Below, piece after piece: positions 57,376-64,000 of a DNA stretch of 64,000 nucleotides. The stretch comes from Lepidodermella squamata (Eukaryota > Gastrotricha), in contig JBLDXI010000042.1 of the NCBI GenBank assembly GCA_047495785.1, positions 1,612,001 through 1,676,000 of the forward strand, written 5' to 3'. The first letter of the stretch is position 1, and every line of letters begins with the position of its first letter. The notes beneath the pieces were generated by a model. The model did no database searches. It was not told where the DNA came from and saw only the letters and a list, made by a program, of their open reading frames with translations. The position numbers and the translations under genes are program-made.

Positions 57376-58655
57376 ATGAATCAGTTTGGCAATTTTGGGT
57401 TGGGAAACATCCCGCCTAATAACTTGCAATTCCCGGCTAATAACACGCAGTTCCTGGCTAATAACATGCTATCATCTCAACAAGTGGACACGGCTCGACA
57501 GGTAAAAAATTTGCGAATGAGACAACTCCGAAGTTGAATAATGCATTTAAATGAGATGCATTATTCAACTTAAAATGCAGAAGAATACTGCTAAAGCGAA
57601 CATTTTATTATGAACGCTCGTTACCGTTCATCGACCGCTACATGTGTAAAATACTTTAATCTCATGCTGCGTCGATCAACGGTACGGGCGATCGTATAAT
57701 AAAATACCGCCACTCGTTATATCTCGCACCTAGCGCGCGCGCGTGTAATAAAGCTAATCCGGTATTAACGCTGTTCGATACCGTTGTGGTCCTGATCAGC
57801 GCTCATAACGGGTTCAACAAAGCAGAAAGGCGCAAATAAAATCATCAACGAAGCGCGCCGGCACATAATAACGCAGCTCGTTACAGTGTAACAGTGTACA
57901 AACGGGCGAATCGCTGATGATGACAAGTGCGAAATTATATAACGGCGCACAAAAATAGCCGCAATAAATTTGACATAAAAAGTGCGCGCGCGCGCGAATA
58001 AAAATAAGCGCAGCGCTGCCGAGCATCATCAGCATCATCGAATAACGCGCGCGCAATACCTCGCACGTTTGCGAAAATATAAAAAAAAATTCAAACTATG
58101 CCGTAATATAAGGAGTGATGTAAATTTCAGGAAACTATTGAATGGGCGCCGTTCGACTCGTCGTTGTCTACTAATGCTCGAGCTATGGATAAATTGGCCA
58201 GCTTCAAGTTTACGAATAATTACAAGGCTATTCGCTATGTGTGCACTGACAACAAATACGTGTTTTTTCTGGGGAAAATAAATTCGCCGGATCCGCACAG
58301 CCCGATGGTGCAGCCGGGTAAAGGTCTGTGGATGACAGAACTCGAGGTACGACAATTGCTGGCCGGCATCAAGGGCAATGCAAACTGGCTTCGAACTCTA
58401 AACTCAAGTCTTCAAGCTGCCGGAGCCAATCGAGAAAATCTCGGGGTTCAATCAGTCGAATCGTCCAATAATCACATCATCAACAACCTTCGCTGGTCTT
58501 TTTACGCACCAAAGAATATCTTGTTCATTGATTTGCGCAGGTATACGCCGCAGCCAGATAATAAGTATAGGGCGATGAAAGATGGCATCTCAATTCCGCA
58601 GTCAATTTTTTCGCAATTAGAGTCGATTTTATGCCAAGTTCTTGAAGGCATCTGA
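57376..58655 (+). CDS. PC4-like single-strand DNA-binding protein
   Basis: Exon 1 (57376-57501) starts MNQFGNFGLGNIPPNN and ends CGACAG before GTAAAA; exon 2 (58131-58655) follows TTTCAG; both phase 0, giving 216 residues. The N-terminus is Asn/Gln-rich. A first domain (KFTNNYKAIRYV to ELEVRQLLAGI) is unassigned. Residues about 160-210 read NILFIDLRRYTP then KDGISIPQSIFSQL, the pattern of the PC4/Sub1 coactivator fold (I-D-x-R-x-Y, then K-x-G-I-S, then a helix with QL). PC4-type proteins bind single-stranded DNA. Lying directly upstream of a protein-primed DNA polymerase, a replication or transcription role is likely. The exon 1 link is inferred from phase; a start at 58185 is the alternative. 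Confidence 0.6.
57531..57571. repeat. Perfect 16-bp inverted repeat
   Basis: AAGTTGAATAATGCAT and its exact complement around a 9-base loop, 30 bp after the exon 1 donor of the PC4-like gene. It would form a strong RNA or DNA hairpin. Confidence 0.85.
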
Positions 58656-59069
58656 GGATTTTAGTCATCCTTAATTGAGTTGCTGATTAATTCTAGCAAT
58701 CATCAGCCGACTGCGAATACAAATCGCAGGATTATCGCATTAATATTACTAAATTTAATCGAACCTATTATCATGTTACTTCAATCAATTGAAACTATTA
58801 TCTGGTTTATAGCGAATTTTAACTATTTACCCTCATTTACGAGACCACAGTTCGAGTCGTACGATGGGTCGAACTAGGATCTTGATATTATCGCTCTCAA
58901 TTATCTATTAACCAAGCATTACCCCAATAAATACAAAAAATCCCAAAATTAACGCAGTGTCTAACATTTTAGGAATTTAAATATTATTAGAAATTGAGCT
59001 ACATCGCCCGACACAGGTAAGCGAATACATTTTTCAACTAATAGATGCTCTAGAATTAAAGTAATAGCC

Positions 59070-62000
59070 ATGGATGAAGAGTTCAAACTACTGCGCTATG
59101 AAAAAGTTAGCGAACGCTTTGGCTTATCGACATATGAATTTTTAATCCAAGCCGGCGGTGGTGAATCTTCCGCCGAAACGGATTCTCTCCAGCAATATGA
59201 AAAAATTCAAAACTATTTTGAAAAAATAGTTGATCGGCTTCGATCAAAGTTTGACCCGGATAGCATGTGCCGGATATCTATTCACAACTCGGAGCTTTCG
59301 TATCCGATATCACTGGGCTATTATAGGCTAGCAATTTTATCAGGGGCTATCATAACCAATCATGTGGAACGAATCGCTCAGTCTAAGCGAGGATTAATTT
59401 TTTCATCCACTCCTTTCCGAGTAGAAGCAAACATGGTGTTTCTCGATAAAATGAGGGATGATGAATCCAAGTATTTAGGATCTGGCCCTGTTAGGCATCG
59501 AAAGAAACTCGAGACAAGCGCCTTGAAATGGCTATCAAATCTTAGTTCTTACATCCCTGTTGACAACGCAGATAATCTGTGTTTATTTTACGCTGTGGTT
59601 TTGGGCATGAGCCACAGCAATTACATAGCATATGTAGCCGATAAAAACAAGAATTTACTTCGATATTTGGAATCTCCAGAATTGGAGCAAAAAGGACTAG
59701 AATATATGCATCTGAAAAATGACAAGGCTAGACTGCGAAAGATGGCTCGGGATCTGTGCCGAAAATCCGGCTACGACCCCGAATCTAATCGATCATACGG
59801 TGTAGCTGACCTTCCTAAAATAATGCAATTTTTTCCGGATCATCAAGTAATAGTTTATTCTCTATCAGACAATCGGGTCGTATACATGTGGCCTGATAGC
59901 AGTGCTTTTTCTGACAAAGATCCGATTCGAGTATACTTGATATGGATCCATCCCAAGTTGATGGCTCCAATGTACAGCAGGGTTGGGCATTACGGCGCTC
60001 TCAAGAATTTGAGTCAAGTAAGCCATGCGAAAACGTACTGTAAACTGTGCTTTGTACCTATATCAAGATCAAATCATAATTGCCTATATCGATGTTACGC
60101 ATGCCATCAGCGATTAAAACCAGCTTTAAGTTCGAATAATGGGATAGTGGATACTCCGAGATGCCTTAATAGGTGTTCCGATGAGTCAACAATTAGTTGT
60201 CAGAACTGCAATCGATTTTTTTTCGGAATTAATTGTCACAATTACCACATCAAAGCTAAGATATGTGACAAATTTGTTCGATGCAAATCTTGCGGGCAAA
60301 TTAAAACTCGAATTAGGATGGCTGAGCACAAATGCTCTGGTCGCAAGTGTGTGGTTTGCAAATCAAAGCTGGAACCTGGCCATCAATGCTATTGGACAAG
60401 GCCAAAGCTTAAGGAATCAGCTGCTCCGAATCGCGTATTATACTTTGACATCGAATGTATGCTCTTGGATAGTGGGGAATTTCATGCAAGCACCGTTATC
60501 GGCGAATTCGCATGCGATGCGTGTTCAGAGCGTGAAATACGCGAATATCCCGCGGACGGAGGTTCAATCTGCGAAAATGAGTGCTCTCAGCTATTTTTCT
60601 ATCACGAATCTGATGCATTCGCGAAATTCATGCGATATATATGCTGCGATCGGTATAAGGATCTGACGTGCATTTCTCATTACGGCGGTAAGTGATTAGG
60701 CTCAAAAAACGTGAAAAATCTAGGCTGTAATTTGTTTAGGCAAATTTGATACGATTTTTGTTCTGCGCTACGTTCAAGAACAGAATATTAAATTTGAGAC
60801 TATAGAGAGGGCGGGAAGAATATTGGAGCTAAAAATAGATCGTGGACCCCGGTAAGAGTGCAAATTTGTAAAAAAAAAAATAGATTTCAAAAATTGGGAA
60901 AAAATAGATTTATTGATAGCTACAACTATTTTTTGACAAAATTGTCCTCTCTTCCGGCCGCTTTCGGCATTGACGGCTTGGAAAAACTTAGCTATGCTCA
61001 TAAACTGCATACCCGCGAAAATTTGTTCAAAGTTTTTCCCGAATGGCCTGGGCTTGAAAAGTACGATATCAGCGGCATGTCTGAGAAAGAAATCGCCAGC
61101 TTGGAAGATTTCATCAGGCTGAAGAGGCAAAATCGCGAAAGTTACGATTTTAAATCGGAAACTTACCGGTATTGCCGACAAGATACCGTCATTCTACGAA
61201 TAGCAACTGGCCGATTCAAGAAAATGATACAGGAATTATCAAAGTGTGATTACGCACCGAATGGTATCAATTGCTTCAACTACCTAACACTGTCGTCCAT
61301 CTCCCATATTATTTATCGAGTAGGTTAAGAAAAAAATGGAGTAATCTACCTTAAAAACATTTCTGGTCACCCTAGATTAAGTACATGCTGCCAAATTCAA
61401 TTCGAATATTCAATCCTCAAGGATTGGTGCTCAGAGACGTCGCAAGTCAAGAAGCTCTGCAATGGCTATATTATTACTCTAAAATTCATAATGTGGAGAT
61501 TGAATCAGCTTTGAATGGCAGTGAAATTAGGCTGAAAATGTCTGATAAATCTGAGCTCAAAGCTGACGGGGTAATTCGCAACAAGTCAACAGGGATGGTT
61601 GAGCGGGTACTCGAATACTACGGTGAGCTCTGAACATCATTTTCTCAGATAGATTTACGCTTTCGGTTCTAGGCTGCACCGTTCACGGGCATCCTCGTTG
61701 CGTCCCTGAAAATAGGTACAACTTTTTGCTGCGAAAAACGTATGGGGAGCTTGCTTATCAAACGGCTAAACGCGAAGAAAAGCTTCGCCAGCATAATTAT
61801 CAAATCACCTCGATTTACTCTTGCGAGTTTAAGCAAATTCTCGCGAATGACCCAGAACTTGCTTCGACATTGCGAGCTGCGGTTTCAATAGTACCGCCGA
61901 TTAAACCACGGTCAGCGCTATTGGTAAGACTGCTGAAATTGCGATAAATATATCAATAGAAAATAATTTTAGGGTGGACGAACGGAGGTATTCAGGTGTT

Positions 62001-63554
62001 ATTTTGCTAGAGATTCAGCGACGAGTCTTCAATATGTGGATATAAATTCCATGTATCCATACGTTCTGTGTAGCAAACAGTTTCCGTGCAATAACATCTC
62101 GGCACAAGTATTAAGGTGGCGATTGAACGACGAAAAACTGAGAGCAAAGTTTTTCGACGAAAATGACCCAGCATTTGGCCTAGTTTCTGCGAAGTGTTGT
62201 CCGAATCCCAGCCTAATCGTGCCATGTTTGCCTTATAAGTCCCCCGATGACGATCGCCTGGTTTTTATCAGTTGCAGAACATGCTATCTGGAGAAAAACG
62301 TGACGACTAGATGCAATCATGACATGGATCAGCGCGCAATTTCCGGAGTTTGGACCAGTGAGGAGCTTCGCATGGCTGTTGTACAATTCGGTTATAACTT
62401 GGTCGAGGTATACGAAATATGGCACTTTCCAGACCGTAGCAACTTGCAATTCAGAGAATTCATTCTCTCGCTTCAAAAATTGAAGCTTGAAAACACTGTT
62501 CTTGCTCCAACAGTTGACGTCGAGCAATACGTCACCGAATGTCGGGAAAGGTACGGAATCGAGCTCGACCGGCAAACCATGCTGTCGCCGAATGCTTCGA
62601 TGAAACAGATTTCCAAGATCCTTCAAAATAGGTAGGTCGATTAAACAATCTTGAAATTAACCCTAATTTATCTCTCAGCTTCTACGGTCGCTTTTGCCTA
62701 CGAGCAAATAATTCCGTGGTGAAATATTTGGACTCGCCAGAACAGTTGATCGAGCTTTTTGAAGCTCCAAGCAAGGTTATTCACACAATTCAGCCAGTAG
62801 GACCAGATGACGAGCACCAAAAAGTCCGCGTTTCATATTCAGACGCTCCAGAATATGAACAGCCATGCGCTACCAACTCTGAAATTACAGCATCCTTTAT
62901 AACTTCTTACGCAAGAATGAAACTTTACGAGGAGGTTCGCAATAATTGGACTAAACGAATTTCAAGCTAATTAACTTTGATTTCAGATGGCCAAGCTGGG
63001 TTCCAGACTTGTATACTGCGACAGTAAGCAAATTCGCTACCTAAATTTCGTAGAATTTTGATAATCTTGTATTACGCAGCCGATTCGTTGATTTACACGC
63101 ACCAAGAGGGTGAATACAAAATTCCAGAGAGTCCATTTCTGGGAGACTTCAAGTCTGAATTGAGCGAGGGAGAATTCATTGAGTCTTGGGTAGCGATTTC
63201 GCCAAAATCCTATTCATTTGTCTCCAACTTGAGGTATAGAATTAATTTTTAGACTTGTTTTTTTTTTAATTAATTTCTTTTAGAACTGAACTCAAGTTTA
63301 AAGGAATAACCCAAAACTTGGCGGGGAAACGGTTGACTCACGAATCTCTAATTAAGCTGCTAACCGACTACCTTAACAATTTTGCTGCTGAAAGTGCGAT
63401 AACTGTCGATCAGACCGTATTTCGTAGGCGTCACGTTCCAGCATCCGTAACTCTTGAAAATATTGAGAAAACAGTATCCCCTCACCTTAATGACAAACGA
63501 ATATTTGATCCTTTGTCATTCACCTCTATCCCTTACGGATATCTTCCTCATTAA
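59070..63554 (+). CDS. Protein-primed family B DNA polymerase (Maverick/Polinton type)
   Basis: Ten exons: 59070-60687, 60740-60851, 60908-61319, 61382-61622, 61673-61923, 61973-62631, 62679-62934, 62987-63023, 63080-63233, 63284-63554. Total 4011 bp, 1336 residues, no disruption. The N-terminal 330 residues hold an unassigned domain; residues about 330-445 are a Cys/His-rich zinc-ribbon region. Exonuclease: FDIEC (D460), GGKFDT (D543), YCRQDT (D669). A YYGCTVHGHPRC segment and GGRTE (879-883) mark the transition to polymerase as in protein-primed enzymes. Palm motifs: DINSMYP (D901), QNSFYGRF (about 1096), YCDTDS (D1195, D1197). In exonuclease II, Tyr replaces the usual Asn (HYGG). The many short introns are unusual for such elements and suggest long residence in this genome. 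Capsid, integrase and ATPase genes are not seen in the window. Confidence 0.88.
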
Positions 63555-63598
63555 AATAATAATACGATTTGATCGCTTTCTCTCGTAGATTTTAGAAA

Positions 63599-64000
63599 AT
63601 GACAAAAAGTATCGCATCGGAGCGTTTAGCGCCTGAGAGCAAGGCCTTGTACGAATTTATCGAAGACGAGGTTACCTGCAGCATCTGCTTGGGAATAATG
63701 ACTTCTCCCGTCTACCTAACAAGTTGTCATCACGTCTATTGCGAATCCTGCCTATGCCGATGGGGCGAGAGATGCCGCGGTTCTGATGCTCGATCTCTTA
63801 TATTCAAAAGAGCGACTTGTCCCAAATGTCGAGAGTTTTACTCGCTGTTGGACATCAATCCTGGACCTGGTGTCGTCGAGCGGCTAGTTTCGCGCATGCT
63901 TTTCAGTTGCATTTATGAAAAGTATGGTTGCTCAGTGAAGCGTGACCATTGGGGCATCAGGGCTCATCAAAGGATCTGCAAGGAGAAAGGAGCTGCTAGT
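63599..64000 (+). CDS. RING-finger protein, start only
   Basis: ATG at 63599, 45 bp after the polymerase stop; the frame is still open at the window end (134 codons). Residues about 27-80 form a C3HC4 RING: CSIC, then CHHVYCESC, then CPKC, with extra residues between the fourth and last pairs. After it FSCIYEKYGCSV, then H and C (HQRICK), look like a TRAF- or RAG1-type zinc finger. RING domains act as E3 ubiquitin ligases. It is close enough to the polymerase to belong to the same element or viral-like unit, but could be a host gene. Confidence 0.75.
   Translation, partial: MTKSIASERLAPESKALYEFIEDEVTCSICLGIMTSPVYLTSCHHVYCESCLCRWGERCRGSDARSLIFKRATCPKCREFYSLLDINPGPGVVERLVSRMLFSCIYEKYGCSVKRDHWGIRAHQRICKEKGAAS

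Overview
This is eukaryotic, very probably metazoan, chromosomal DNA. Most coding exons are short (40-400 bp) and separated by introns of about 45-70 bp. There are secreted multidomain animal proteins (astacin, EGF, CUB, kringle, C-type lectin), polymerase-III tRNA genes with internal B boxes, TATA promoters and decayed mobile DNA. The compact introns, the astacin-EGF-CUB expansion and a tRNA with a long variable arm fit a nematode best. That assignment is an inference; I cannot name the species.

Layout. (1) 1-9336: two tandem copies of a 23-exon secreted astacin-type zinc metalloprotease gene; copy 1 is cut by the window edge and copy 2 carries a 7-bp frameshifting duplication. (2) 9930-14670: a minus-strand tRNA cluster, a secreted C-type lectin gene, a foldback repeat, and a decayed second copy of the tRNA cluster. 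(3) About 15.0-37.6 kb: AT-rich accessory DNA bounded by two inverted arrays of a GTAGACC motif, each followed inward by a copy of the same unknown gene. Inside are a RAG1/Transib-like transposase candidate (31799-35400), two small intact genes of unknown function, candidate orphan exons and several inverted repeats. (4) 37698-53261: three more astacin copies; copy 3 has an in-frame stop, copies 4 and 5 look largely intact. (5) 54594-64000: a second mobile or viral-like block with two acidic paralogues on the minus strand (one carrying RNA-polymerase-II-CTD-like repeats), a PC4-like single-strand-binding protein, an apparently intact protein-primed family B DNA polymerase of Maverick/Polinton type, and the start of a RING-finger gene.

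How the parts relate. The astacin and lectin genes share an apparently unnamed secreted module of about 40-45 residues with four cysteines. In both genes it is split by a phase-0 intron between its third and fourth cysteine, so it looks like an exon-shuffled unit. The two accessory blocks look like independent mobile elements inserted into or beside this secreted-protein cluster. The right end of the first block lies about 130 bp upstream of astacin copy 3, the copy that lacks the family promoter and has a premature stop.

Exon boundaries were assigned by eye from GT/AG sites, reading-phase agreement and comparison among the five astacin copies. No database search was possible.
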